DNA of 64,000 nucleotides, from NCBI RefSeq assembly GCF_003286085.1, contig NW_020825289.1, positions 18,378,001 through 18,442,000 of the forward strand. Reading direction: 5' to 3'. The notes beneath the pieces were generated by a model that saw only the letters and a program-made list of their open reading frames with translations, did not search any database and had not been told where the DNA came from. Of this stretch, positions 11,993 through 24,147 are shown one piece after another. This DNA is from Drosophila persimilis (taxonomy: Eukaryota > Arthropoda > Insecta > Diptera > Drosophilidae). Each line of letters begins with the position of its first letter. The first letter of the stretch is position 1. Both the position numbers and the translations under genes were made by a program.

Positions 11993-12403
11993 CTAAAAGA
12001 AATAAATCATTAGAGAGCAGAAAAATAAATAGAGTATAGGTAAACTAAAAAACGAAATCAGATTAAACAAAATCAAAGCAGACAAAGGCTTTAGTTCGGA
12101 ACAAGTTGTTATTAAGGGAAATAATGAAAGACGGGAGTTAATTAAGATGGGACAAATGCATGTGAACTGCGGAATAGTTTCCGGAAATGGCATTTCCCGA
12201 CTGTCTATTATATTCGGAAACCTTACAATAATCTCAAATATAATCAACATGAACCCATAATATCATACAGCTATCCTATGGTGGCTAGGGGCTGTATCAT
12301 TTAGTCCATAATAAACCAAAAATAATGAATAAAAACAGAAATATAAAGAATCGGTGTTTTTTTGTTTGTTGCTTTTTTTTGTGTGTAAATATAATTTCAA
12401 CAG

Positions 12404-12409
12404 TTTATT
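12404..12409 (-). terminator. Pdk: Candidate polyadenylation signal of Pdk
   Basis: AATAAA on the minus strand, about 640 nt beyond the Pdk stop codon. The transcribed tail 12410-13045 includes a GT run and T-rich DNA. Confidence 0.4.
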
Positions 12410-13045
12410 TGCTTAAAACTTTCATCACTTAATATATAAATTTAAATAGTGTGCTCAAAAAGAGAAATGTATTGTGTGGTTTGTTATTGCATGCAGTTTT
12501 GGGGCTCTAGCCTAAATAAAATCCACAAATTATACATAGCTACTTTCATAAATTTTCTCAAAACATCTGTTGCTGTTTGAGTGTGTGTGTGTGTGTATAT
12601 ATGTAGTGTATATATAAATATGTTTGTAGATCGTGTTTAATTGCTAAAAACGTAATTATTAAAGCCAATTTAGCCGTAGCCGCTCCAATCGTCGCCTCGA
12701 AAAACAAACAGAACTTGGGCCCCGCTTCGGAGTGTTTCAAATGTTTGTGGAATGTCAAATGTTAAATGACAAAAACTGATTAAAAGTTTAAAATTACAAT
12801 TGGGGGAAAGGTGGGGACGTGGTTGGTGTGGCACATACAAACAAAAGTCGTATTTAACATTAACATTAACATACAGAATAAATAAACACTTTTCACTTGA
12901 TAGGGTCTGGGATTGGAGGCGATTGCGGGTGCTTGCTGGGTTCGGTTCGGTTCGGTTTGGTTTGGTTTTGATTGGACTGGATTGATGCGGGATTGGGGCA
13001 AACTCTTTACACAGCCAGGCGGTTTCTTTTGGCATTCTCACGCGC

Positions 13046-16000
13046 CTATTGGCTGACGACGGCGCTCGTCTTCTTCTTTTTAGCGTATTTTACCTGATTG
13101 GACCAGTCGCCCGTAGGCACCGTGGCGCGATAGAACTTGGAGCTCGTCTTGTTGAAGATGGGCAGCAGCTCGTTGGCCTCATCGGACAGAGCCTGACAAT
13201 AAAATACAGATTTTTTAAGTATACATTCGACAAGAACAAGGATCCTGTACAAACCTTTAGGTAGATTATGGCATCCGTGCCGAAGCCCTCGCACGAGAGC
13301 AGCACTATGTCGCCATGGAAGTAGCGAGCGTAGAGCCGCGATATAGGCAGACCGTACCCATAGCCGGCCAAAGGAACCGTGTGCAGATCCGACTTGGATG
13401 GCTGCGGAGCCGTGCTGTACATGTACTTGAAAAGCTGGTCAGTTTGGGAGCGCGGAATGCCGCCACCCTGATCGGAGATCTTCACGCAGATGTCTTCCTG
13501 GCCGCGGCAGATGGCAACCTTGAGGGGCGGCAGGGTGTCGCAGTTGTCATTATTGTGGTGCTCCACCACAGCTCTCATGGAGTTCTTGAAGAGCTCGAAG
13601 AGCATGTAATACAAATGCGAGGGCACGTAGACAGTGCGGATGGGCAGGTTGCCCTCTGGCTCACGGCAATACTCCTGGATTTCCAGCGCGGGGCTCGTCA
13701 GATAATATTGATCACAGAGGAAGCGGGCGTTCTCATACGCATCGCGCACCACGTCCGACAAGTCACAGGCTGGGTCCAGGCAGCCGATGTGCCGACCACC
13801 CGAGTGGGGATTCGCTCCAAAGAGCAGAGCTGCGGAAATGGATGGATATGGCTGAGTGGATCGATCATCTTGAGGGAGACCTCGACTACTCACTGTGCTG
13901 ATTGATCAGCATCCGGATGCTGATGCGCGACATGTACAGCCGATCGAGAAAGTACTGTATAGAGCTCTCGGTGGGCGCATCTACCGTGCCGCCCTCGTTC
14001 TCCTTCATTTCAATGACGCCCTGTGCCATCGTCTGCACCACATCGTTGTGCCGATTCCTAATGAGATCCAGATGATGCACAAACCTGTAAAAGCCAGTCA
14101 GGCCATTAAAATCATTGCCTGCATCGATTCGAAGCTCTGTTGACTCACTTGTGCAAATTGTCGTGTGTGGGATCGGCCTTCTCGTACTCCAGCACCTCCT
14201 CGAAGCTCTTCACGTACCAGGAGCTCACCTCGCTGACGGATCTGGTGTGCAGCAGATTGTCCGGCAGCAGGGCAATCTCCTTCATGATGTTGGCCAATCG
14301 CACCGGCAGCTCCTTTCGCAGAAATATGTACGACTTTTTCTCGCACGCATTTTGCCCTAATTGGGAAAGTAAACAAGAATTGCGATTAGAAATGGGAGAG
14401 ATCTATATTAGTTAGTTTTAAGTATTGGTTTCTCTAGATTAGTTTGACGAAGGCTTATCAATGCAGTCACGCCTGAAATGCATCGATCACGAGCCTCAGT
14501 CTATGTCTATCACGTCGAGACGAAACGAGCAATCAGTCTATAAGATACATAGTATTTATAAGCTATTTACATATATGTACATTATTCAGTATTTTTTACT
14601 GTACATACATACATATGTATATAAATTATTCCCTAACTATTATAGTCTTTCAAATTGGAATCCCTTTTCTATTGTACTAAAAAGTATTACCCTTGAACCG
14701 GGTTAAGACTTTATCGTATAGAAAAAATTGAGTTCAGTTCTCAGACTGAACTTAAAAACAATTGAATAAATCATCAAAGTCCTCGAATGTACTTGAGCTA
14801 AATACTCGTACAATTTGGGTACAAATATACTAATCCAAACATATGTATGTACATACATATAGTATATGTATGGTGTCAGCGCCTCCTAAGTTCAAAGCTC
14901 TTGAGGCAGAAGAAATTAACAAAATAAACCCCAGAAAACTTTGCCCCCGTCAAGTTTTTTGCATTCGCTTTTGCGCTTATTTGTTTTCAATTTTGTATCT
15001 CTCTCTGTGTGCGTGATTGTGTGTGTGTGTCTCTCTGTTTCTCCTTGTTTGTCCATTGTCAACAGTTTCGTAACAAAAAGAAACGAAAGAAACAGCCGAT
15101 TGTGGCGCACGTACAGACGACTGATAACGTTCCACCGAAACGAACTCATCGAAGGGGCCTGGGCCTGGGCGTGGGCCTTGACCGGCTGCCAGTCAAACAC
15201 GCCCCCATTTCTGTGGGCAGGTTTTTGTACTGCAATTTGGTATTTTCGTTTCATTAATGATTATTATGCCGCCGAGTCCACAAAATTTATACTGATAATT
15301 ACCCCAAAAGGTGGGAGGGTGAGGGGCACTTTCAGAAAATTAGTCGCAGTTAATTGAAATTCCAGTCACGAAGCGAAAACAAAACAAAGGATATACTATA
15401 TAAGATTGGATATACACACATATGGGTATAAAGCATAAATTGGACTCGAGCCGCCCCGTTTATGAGGCAATTGTAACGAAGGGGCCAACAAAACAGAATC
15501 AATAAAAAGAGTTACTAATCGTTAGCTGAGAAATACGGAAAGAGAGGCGATAACCTGATGGACAGGGCCGAAAATCAAATCGGAAACAACAAGAAACCGG
15601 CTAGATTAGGGGGCCAATGCTCTAGATGCTCTAGTAGGCGCTCGATTTTGATCATATTTATCGATGGAGGCTGATCTATGGATATGGCAAACATCTCGTA
15701 AAATTCAATGTACTCTCTGTTCAGAGAGTAGAAAAAACAAAGTAAGATTCCACTTGAAAGAACCTGCCAGAAGCTGCCAGAACCTCTGGCAGAGGGGGCG
15801 AGATTCACAACAAGAGAGAGAGAGAGAGAAAAAAAAGTTGTGTTGGAGAGCGAGCGAACACACGCGCACACTCCCCTCGCTTCCACTAGTCTGCCCCTCT
15901 AGTTACCGATTGCTGATATGACCTCAAAATAAAGCTTTTCGTTGAATTGTTTTTGTTTGCTTGTTTGCCATATTTCTCCGCTCTCTTTCGTAGATGTTTG

Positions 16001-19000
16001 TTTGCGGTGAGCTATTTCTCCCACCATCTGAGTTGTTTGTTTGTTTTTAGCCTTCTATATCTGTATCTGCTGGCCTGTAATCTTTAACACGTTCTTGATT
16101 GTTGTCGTCAAAGCCAAAGAAAACACCAGACAAAGCTCCCTCGATCGGGTTGTCTGCTCCGTCTGGGCACTGGCCAACACTTTGATGAATCGCTCACTTC
16201 AGTGCCGATGATAAGACCGCCTCGCCCTCACTTTCATTGGCGATAAATCGAAAACGTATTAAGCGAACTAATCATTGATACTATATGAATGCACACTTGG
16301 ATAATTACCGCAGTCCAGAGTGCCGCCATACAAATCAGAAGCTTCCCACTCGAGAAATGGTTGCGTGTTGGCAACGGTAAATTGAAAGCTTAGCACCACA
16401 CGCATTCAGTCCAGGTGGAATTGAATGGAATTGAAATTAAGCTTAAATTGAATCTCGCATTATCGGTTAGAAAAGTCGTTGCTTTGATGGAATTCTATCG
16501 CAAGTGGCGCATTTAATTATTAAAACGGATGTTCGTCCTTCGCTCGGAACGCAATAGAAGAAATTACGTTAAGGAATGCAATTCCATTTGTCCCTGCTTT
16601 CCACCCACTTCCCCCCTTGACACTTTACCAATCCGATAAATGCAATTACATTAGGAATGGAGGAAGAAAGCAACTTGTTAGCACAGCTGAGGACGACACA
16701 TCTCGCGCTTGCACTCTGCCCCCTCTCAACAGCTGTTCCACAGCGCCTTCTAAACACTTATTTTGCCTTATAATCCCTATCATCTATTGCATCAGCTCCT
16801 ACTCATCATCATCGTCATTCCGCATTCAATTTGGATCAATTTTGTGTGAGCCCCCTCTCCCTATCCTTCTCTGTCCTCTCCCCCCCATCCTCTTTCGAGT
16901 ATACTTGAATCACATTCGCCACGGACCGAACAAAATGCGGCGCGTGTGGAAGCGTCTACGTCTTTGCGGTTCTTTCCACTTTTTCGGTAACTGTTGACGT
17001 CTGCTGTTTATGTATTTTCGCTATTTTTTCTCTGGCATGTTCAAAGTCCTAGCCGAGAGATATGTGTGGTCTTTGGGTCTGGCCAAAACAAAGTCCAAAT
17101 TGTGGGTGGGTTAAGAAGAGCCGACAGAGTCCTGGACTTTGCCCAATACGGTCATTGTATGATCTGATCCATCAGAATTTTTCCATTATACCTTGTATAC
17201 CCTATACGTTTAAGCACATGACAAAAAATATAAAAAATATTGTATTTTGTCACAGAAAAAATGTTGTGCTGCCCACGCACAAAATTGGCACATGATCAAC
17301 TTGGGCCGTGCCAATAGATAGACCCGCATCGGGCCCCCATTATAATATACCTATGTTTTTGTTAAGATTTTCCATTGATAGCACAAGCTAATCTTCAGAT
17401 ATTAGCCACAAAAAATACTATAAACAGCACCTCCCTCTACAAAAAAGGGGCAGTGTAAATGGGGCCCGTCAGCAGACGTGAATTTTCGTACCCTTGTCTA
17501 AATTGAGCCCCTAAGATCATACCTGCTTCAGTACACTTAGATCAGGCTCGTGAAAACCGAAAACGGAGCCCCCCAGGCCCGGTAGGCGCTAATCGATGGC
17601 TCACCTGAATCACACGTAAACGTACATGTATTGTACATGTATACTAACTATGTTAGTAGTTAGTGATTCAGGCATAAACTAATAACAATACCCAATCTAT
17701 AGATATACCGCACAAATTAACAAAATTATATGACACTGGTAGTAAAGCCATTAAAGTAAACAACAATTAAGTACGGGGTACAGTTGACGACAAAAACAAA
17801 TTGAAACAAAAACAGGCCTTATCTGTGGCGCCTGGCATCAAAGTTCAAGTGGGGCCCAGGCGGCACACATTAGGTATTTATTTTACTAGTGAAAGGCCGT
17901 TGGTCTGAGACCCCTACGTTGTTGTACGAGTACTTAATAATTTATGAAAGAAGAAGGAAGGAAGGAATCCTGTCATGGGGTTTATTCAGTCCAAACAAAG
18001 CCTTTAAAAGAATACCAACGAAAAGAGTTTAAAAAAAAAACAAAAACCCTCTTGTTTGAGTCTAAATATAGATGATAATAGCACAGTATCCTGAACCCAA
18101 AACAACCCAAGCCCTCGGCCCGTCAAAAGATATTTTTATACCCTTGCATAGGGAGGGTAATATCATTTTGCCACAACGTTCCAGAACACCTTAATTTTTG
18201 CAGCAGAGGGACTGCGAAGACGACTTGGAAGACTTTTCCAGTAGTAGTTTAATACCTTTTAGTCTGATTAAAATCGACAAAACAAGAATATGACATATTC
18301 TGCCCTCAATTTCAATTTATGTGTGCCATCTGCAAGGGTATTTTAGGCCTCGTACTCCACAGCTTGGGCCCTCCTTTTAGCTATTTTCAGTTTCCAGCCA
18401 CTTGCCACTTGGCTTAACTATTGTGTCTGTGCAAGTCAGTTGCCATTTATGTCGAGGCAGCAGCCGGTAGCCAGCAGAGAGCAGAGCCCCCAAGAACAGT
18501 GTAGAAAGAACCTTAAGCACGCGAGGCGTACAAGGCCTGAATGCTATGAAAGGCACTCCAGCTGCTGGCTCTGACGCAGTGTGAGTGTGCGCGCGTGTGT
18601 GTGTCAGTGTGTTCGAGCGCTTTCTGGGCTCTTTCGCTTATTGGGGCAGGTTTGTGGTGGGGCTTAGATGGGAGTAACAATATTGTGCAGGGATAGCAGA
18701 GTCGGCTGACATTGAAACGTCATTGAAGGCCACGTGCCGTCCAATTTGTGGGGGTGGGGTGGCAGGAAAGCCGTTTTCCCAGCACTCATATAGAATTTCA
18801 TTGCCAAAACATGTTTATATATTCAGAGACAACGACTTGACTCATTCCAACTTCCGTTCCGTTCAACAGGCGACGGGGGCGGGAGCGGGGGCCGAGTTGA
18901 ATTGAACAGAACTGAGCATTCAATTGTTTGAGCTGCTCTCTCCCAAGCCCGCTCCCCCCGTAAACAATCAACAGTTTGCTGGGACGGAAAAAAGCTGCTT

Positions 19001-19520
19001 AATTGAAAATTCAATTGGGCATTAGATAACGGGAAGGTTGCGCAGTTTAGCCGCGTAGCGTCAATCCTCTGAGAGGAATCATTTCTGGAGATAATCGAAC
19101 AAATTGTTCTTAATTGTGCTTCTGTAAGCTCTAAAAGTATAAGTCTACGAGCATAAGTGCAGTTTTATATTTATTTCGTGCTATAGAGGAAATACTATAT
19201 ATGATTCTGACGCAATCTACCGATTGATACTCTTTTGAGGGCATTTTCCACCTCCAATACACATTTTCCATTTGCGAGCCAGTAGCTTATCGATTATGCA
19301 ATGGCGGAAAGGGAAATCGGATAAGATCAAAGCAGAACGTGTCAAACTATAGCCTGTACAAATCACATTGAATAATTAATATTTAATCAGACTCACCAAA
19401 GTCCATAAACTGTTTGATGGATAGCGGCGATGGGTTGAAGCCCGAGTAGAAGTCGAGCATTTTGGTCAGGCTCGCCATCGAGGACGAGGCGGCCGAGAGG
19501 CGTACCGGGAACAGGCGCAT
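13046..19520 (-). CDS. Pdk: Pyruvate dehydrogenase (acetyl-transferring) kinase
   Basis: Coding exons in transcript order: 19520-19397, 14356-14149, 14084-13894, 13829-13255 and 13192-13046. They join in frame to 414 residues, the usual length for animal PDKs. The ATG at 19520 ([12 protein letters not shown]) is the first Met; upstream the frame is open only from a TTG. The N-terminus is basic and Ser/Ala-rich as for a mitochondrial presequence. The helical PDK/BCKDK domain follows ([22 protein letters not shown]). The GHKL ATPase part has the N box ELFKNSMRA (about 253), the G1 box DQGGGIP (about 294) and the G2 box [10 protein letters not shown] (about 331). The C-terminal DW pair is at about 395-396. 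The enzyme phosphorylates PDH E1-alpha in the matrix and switches off the complex. Transcription probably starts below the motif 1/motif 6 cluster at 20208-20290. Confidence 0.96.
14357..19396 (-). other. Pdk: Pdk first intron (5.0 kb)
   Basis: A GTGAGT donor at 19396 and an acceptor at 14358-14357 bound it. I see no nested gene. It contains GT/CT microsatellites (near 15015 and 15815), a MITE-like element at 18134-18345, and GGGCCC-rich short inverted repeats around 17328-17341 and 17455-17469. Nothing else stands out. Confidence 0.85.
18134..18345. mobile_element. Short element with inverted ends (MITE-like)
   Basis: A ~210-bp AT-rich non-coding segment. The 11-base core ATACCCTTGCA at the left end (about 18139-18149) is repeated as the exact complement TGCAAGGGTAT at the right end (18331-18341), and T/A-rich bases extend both sides. 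No target-site duplication is clear. The same core occurs singly near 33415, and similar words occur at 3575 and 35131, so this is a dispersed family. Its class is not determined. Confidence 0.5.
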
Positions 19521-19785
19521 ATCGTGTGTGTTGTTGCTTCGCGGGGGGGGGTGAGTGTTTACTGGTTGTCGGTTGCGGGAGGCGCGTAGTCCGATTACGC
19601 TGTTGTGGGTGTTTACCGGTCTTCGCTTATCTTTAACAACTTTGTTTTTGCCCAATGTAGACCACCGAGCGTGTGTGAGAGTGTTTGTGTTTCAGCGCGT
19701 GGGAGGGAAGCCGGTATGTAGGCGCAATGTCCTTTCGCTCACCTTCACCTCACCGCAGGACGTTGACCGGCAAAAAATTCACTTT

Positions 19786-19807
19786 CCTCTCTCTCTCTCT
19801 CTCTCTC
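19786..19807. repeat. (CT)n microsatellite in the Pdk leader region
   Basis: A CT dinucleotide run upstream of the Pdk start codon. Confidence 0.85.
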
Positions 19808-20207
19808 GTTCTCCTTCTCTCTGCTCTCACAACAGCTGGCAATGTCTTGCGGTACTTCCTCTGCTTGGTCCAATAAATCAATGGAGAGCTTTAGCTCCAA
19901 GACGGTGCAAAATGGTGGCAAAATATTTGTTTAAACGCAATGATGTGTGCCAGTGTTAGCTGCTAATACAGTGGCTGCGGCTTTCCTGCTGATGGCTTTT
20001 GATGGCTGTGGGGGCCGTGGTGGGGCGTCGTCTTTGTTGCTGCTGATGCGCCATAAAAGTAATTATAAGCGCGGGATGCGGAGAGATGTTTTGTACGGTA
20101 TTTGCAATGTTTATTGTGCGGCGCGCGTACTGAACACTTCTCACGATTGACTATTTTGTGGGCTACAGCTGGGCCCCAACGTTGGATTCGAGCCCCACAC
20201 GTTAAAC

Positions 20208-20290
20208 CAGTGTGACCGCGGATGTTAAAATATACGGTCCGACCCTCAGAAATATACCAAAACATACCATCTCATTTAAAAAATATACCG
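20208..20290 (-). promoter_or_regulatory. Pdk: Pdk housekeeping promoter: motif 1 plus motif 6 array
   Basis: CAGTGTGACCG at 20208-20218 is the exact complement of Ohler motif 1 (M1BP site) on the minus strand. Three or more motif-6-like words (AAATATACC, complement of GGTATATTT) follow to 20290. The arrangement points transcription to lower coordinates, toward Pdk exon 1. A leader of roughly 0.6-0.7 kb would result. The same sequence recurs at dgt5 (63298-63380) and, inverted, at Dyb (32300-32391). Confidence 0.6.
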
Positions 20291-20790
20291 TAAATATACT
20301 GACGAATTCAAGTTATATTTTACATATTCCTCGTTTTTCATATTCCGACGAATATTACTAGCTATATAGAACATTTAGCCGTGCCCACATAATTTTAGCT
20401 CATTGATGAATCAATTTTCTACAAGATTGGTTAGTTTTTAGTCTTTGCTTTTATTGTATTTATTGTAAAAAAAGGTTTGAACAAAATAGTTCAACAAAAA
20501 ATCAGTCGCAATGTTGCTGGTATTTAAAGACATGATGCGTCTATAGCTCTTTGTACACCCTATTTCGCTAATTTTACATGTAGATCAAACGTGATTTATA
20601 AACAAATTTTCTCAAATTGATATTCCTTAGACATATTAAAGTACATTATTAGTATCTTGTGTATATTTATCTCGATCCTGATACCTACGGAGTCGTCGAT
20701 GACAAACATATTCTTAATTCTATAACATCCATTCCCCCAGGGTATGTGTGCGTGGAATGGGACTCATTGTTGTGAACCGGTTATGACGAC
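20208..20790. repeat. Dispersed repeat, copy A (promoter-bearing)
   Basis: This segment aligns almost without gaps to 63298-63880. Shared blocks include ATACCGTAAATATACTGACG, CATATTCCGACGAATATTAC, TTAGCCGTGCCCACATAAT, GATGAATCAATTTTCTACAA and TATGTGTGCATGGAAT-type ends. No ORF of note is present, so the unit is non-autonomous. It begins at the Pdk motif 1 and runs away from Pdk. Confidence 0.85.
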
Positions 20791-22250
20791 TAATTCTTGG
20801 TTAATCTTTCTTCCGTCGTATATTCCCAGCTATATAGATCTCTCAGTTTTGCCCAGACAATTTTATATGATAGCTGAATCAATTTTGATCAAGATTAACT
20901 ATTTTTAAGTACTTGCATGTTTTTTATTTTGACAAAAACACGATTTCATCAAAAATGTTCAATGTCGCAGGTTGTGACGTCAATGTTGCTGGTATTTGCA
21001 GACTCATTTGTTGTCAACCAGGGTATGAGCGTTTGTATACCCTATTTCGTGAATATTATATAAAGATACTGTTTTCCAAGCTGCTTTCAAATGTAATTAA
21101 TAAAGGCCTTGTTTTAGATTGCATTTTTTTGGTCTATTCATGCATTTGATTAGTTATTTGTATATAAAACCTGATCCCTGTAGCGATTCTTTGTCTCTGT
21201 AAGAGGACCACTAATTGCAAAATATCGTTTAAAATAGATACTGACTAGTTTCTGCATTAATTAGAGCATGGGATGAAACACATTTCCGCAATTCTATATC
21301 ATCCATTTCCCCAGGGTATGTGTGCATGGAATTAGCAACATGTTTGTGTATGGAATGGGACTCATCTGTTGCGAACCGGGTATTGCCAAATCCGGATATT
21401 TCAAGCTATATAGAGTTTTCAGCTTTGCCCACTTAGTTTTATCCCATAGATGAATACATTTTCTATTTTCTAACATCTTTAAATTGCTTGTAAGTATTTT
21501 ATTTTGACTACAATACGGGTTTCAAGTAAATGTTGCTGCAACTTTTGTGTATGGAATGCGCAACATTTGTGCATGGAATGGGACTCATTGTTGTGAACCG
21601 GTTATTACAGATTCTACCCGATTCAAATAAATACCAAAATATACGGTCTCATTTGAAAAATATACCGAGTGGTGCGCGCCAAATTTGAATGTGAGCGACA
21701 AGGATTTAAATGTTGTCAACCGGGCCTTTATCTATGCCCACATAATTTCATACGATCAATCAATCAATTTTCTACTTAACTGGCCAGTTTTTAGTCCTTG
21801 CTTTTATTGTATTTTGACTAAACAAGGTTTAAGCAAAATAGTTCAACAAAAAAACAGTTGCAGTGTTGCTGGTAAATTAGCAACATTTGTGTATGGAATG
21901 AGACTCATTGTTGCAAAAGCGAAATGGGGCGAACTGCGGCAAACTGCGGCGAATTCAAATTCGATTCAAAAAACGACCAATTCCTCATATTCTTTATTCC
22001 GTTGAGTAATACTATCTATATGGAACATTTAGCCATGCCCACTCAATTTTGTACGATTGATGAATCAATTCTATACATGATTGGCCTATTCGAAATACTT
22101 GCATTAATTGGATTTTTATATAAAATTGAAAATTAAATTAATAGATGACAAAAATACCATTTAGCACTAAAAAACACCACATGGGAGCGCGGCGAAAACC
22201 AGTTTCTACAGTATATACGGTCTCACTTGAAAAATATACCGAGAGGTGCG
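20791..22250. repeat. Tandemly clustered diverged copies of the same dispersed repeat
   Basis: At least four partial copies follow copy A. Markers are GCTATATAGA plus TTTAGCC-like words at about 20830, 21405, 21735 and 22015. GTATGTGTGCATGG/ATGGGACTCATT words occur near 20742, 21315, 21560 and 21890. ACGGTCTCA...ATATACCGAG...GGTGCGCGCCAAAT occurs at about 21640-21680 and 22215-22256. The copies differ in length and are mutually diverged, suggesting an old nested or tandem accumulation. The small ORFs inside are not conserved between copies. Confidence 0.75.
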
Positions 22251-22256
22251 CGCCAA

Positions 22257-22560
22257 ATCGAACTTTTTTGAATGTGAGCTCCCGGTTATGGTTGCAGCTC
22301 GGATTCGTCCATCGTGGCGCGGCTTATGGAGTCCGAGGCGACTCTGTTCAAGTAATGCACCCGCGACGCGTCTCGAGGACGAGGGAACGCGGCTTCTCCA
22401 CCCCCCTTCCACAAAGCACGACGGCTGCCATCCACGCGGGTGATCTCGATGAGATGAGCCTCCGCATCGGACCGACGCGAGAACATGCCCCATTCCCCAC
22501 GTCTTTCCATCGCACCAGACGCCAGTTGCCGTTTTAGCCGAACAGCTGTTCACCCCCACC
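22257..22560. other. GC-rich island embedded in the repeat cluster
   Basis: About 300 bp of clearly higher GC than the AT-rich repeats on both sides. Open frames exist on both strands; the clearest is minus 22286-22510 (74 residues starting MERRGEWGMFSRRSDAEA). I recognise no family. It may be a captured gene fragment, a distinct internal part of a longer repeat, or unique DNA between two insertions. Confidence 0.4.
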
Positions 22561-22593
22561 CCCAGTCCGCGGTCTGTTCTTCTTCTTCCTTTT

Positions 22594-22655
22594 GCTATGA
22601 TTTTGCTATGATTTTGCTATGATTTTGCTATGATTTTGCTGTGATTTTGCTGTGA
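22594..22655. repeat. 11-bp tandem repeat (GCTATGATTTT)
   Basis: Six head-to-tail units: four with GCTATGA followed by two with GCTGTGA, separated by TTTT. It lies at the right edge of the GC-rich island. Confidence 0.9.
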
Positions 22656-22689
22656 ATTCGTCTTCTTCTTCTTTTTTCCACGAAATTTT

Positions 22690-22970
22690 CATGTTTTAAA
22701 ATACCACCGGAAAATACCGAATATTTCCCAAATTTTTTTTTTCAAAAAACGACCAATTCTTTGTTCCGTTGAATAATACTATCTATATGGAAAATTTAGC
22801 CGTGCCCACATAATTTTAGCCCATTGATGAATCAATTTTCTATTTAACTGGTCTATTCGAAATACTTGCTTTTATTGGATTTCTATATAACATTGAAAAT
22901 TAAATTAATAGATTGATGAAATTGACAAAAATACCACCGATATACCGTAAATACACCATGAACCAGTTCA
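22690..22970. repeat. Dispersed repeat, partial copy
   Basis: Contains the core block (TTTAGCCGTGCCCACATAAT, GATGAATCAATTTTCTATTT, TTGCTTTTATTGGATTTCTA) and the end AAATTAAATTAATAGATTG. Motif-6-like words (AAATACC, ATATACCG) lie at both edges. Confidence 0.8.
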
Positions 22971-23144
22971 GACTCAAATGAACCTGGCGCAAAAGCTCTC
23001 GAATTCAGCAGCATGGTATAATTATTTAAGAGGTATGGCATCGGTGACATAATATTGTTACATTATGTTAATTTAGGTCCCCGCGCTGCTGTAGCTTTAG
23101 TAATTATTTACATTTCCATTTTTTCTTTTGGGTTTTTCTTTTTT

Positions 23145-23150
23145 TTTATT
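23145..23150 (-). terminator. DUBAI: Candidate polyadenylation signal of DUBAI
   Basis: AATAAA on the minus strand, about 1 kb beyond the stop codon. The intervening 3' UTR holds CA and TA microsatellites (about 23895-24010). Confidence 0.35.
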
Positions 23151-24147
23151 AATACACTTATAACATATAGTATAGTATAGATTTTGGTTATCGTCATTGA
23201 AATTATTCCAATTTAATTGCAATAATATTCAAGAAACTAAAATCGTTTTTCTCTGCTCACCAGATCTTAAGGAGATGCATAATTCGTTTTAAATTAAAGT
23301 TCAAGAACAAACGGTAATACAATTTGGATAGGATTCAATGCACTCCCGCCAAACTATTTATACAAATCCTACAGCTGCAGCTACCAGTCAGCCCAGCCCC
23401 TGCACCTGCTCGGATCACTCCATCCTCTCAATTCCAAATCTCGAGATAACTAAGGAAACTAAGGAAAAGTGCATACAGGATGGGTTGGTTTAATAGATTC
23501 TTCTGGCCAGAGATGGCGGTCGCGTTGGGTTGGGTTTGGTTTTGGTTGCAGCTTCCGCGCTCTGGTATGTGTATATAATTCTTCTCTGGTTAATTCAGAT
23601 GGATCTCATAGTCATCTGTGTATGTTTTATATGTTCGGGTTTCTTCGCGTACGCATATATGCTCCGTCCTAAAGCTAGGTTTGTGTTAACAAAAACAAAA
23701 AAAATCATAACAATTTTGTAAATGTAAATGAAATACTTCGTACGTAGTAGTTTGTGTGTGTCGGATGGGGGTCGGGTTGGGTTGGGTTGGGGTCGTTTGA
23801 GGAGGACAGCCCTACAGTTTAAGGAACATGGACAACAATGGAACCGCAGGCTTCCAGAAAGAAGCGAGGGGGAAGGAGATAGCTTATACATAAATACACA
23901 TACACACACTTACACACACACACACACTCACTGTTGTACCGCGTCTGTGGCAAGATATATACATCGGTATATATCAATATATGTACTGGGAATATATGTA
24001 TATATATAACATTAAGTTTAGCATGCGCGTGATTATAAATTAGACATATATGTTTTTGCTCCAGTTGCCTGCCTTCCTCCCCTCCTCCACGACTCCAGCT
24101 GCGCCGGCGTCCGCACCACTTCCTGCTCCTCCTCCTCCGCTCCCGCC

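Noticed and set aside
13315-13905. 196-codon plus-strand ORF
   Set aside because: Antisense shadow of the Pdk exons, which carry the recognisable kinase.
17328-17469. GGGCCC inverted pair in the Pdk intron
   Set aside because: Arms are short and interrupted, with no further structure, so chance is likely.
20160-20205. GGATTCGAGCCCC resembling a tRNA B box
   Set aside because: No A box, no cloverleaf and no acceptor stem around it.
22145-22559. Overlapping ORFs of 65-130 codons on both strands
   Set aside because: They run across the boundary of repeat and GC-rich island; no domain is recognised and the frames are not shared between repeat copies.
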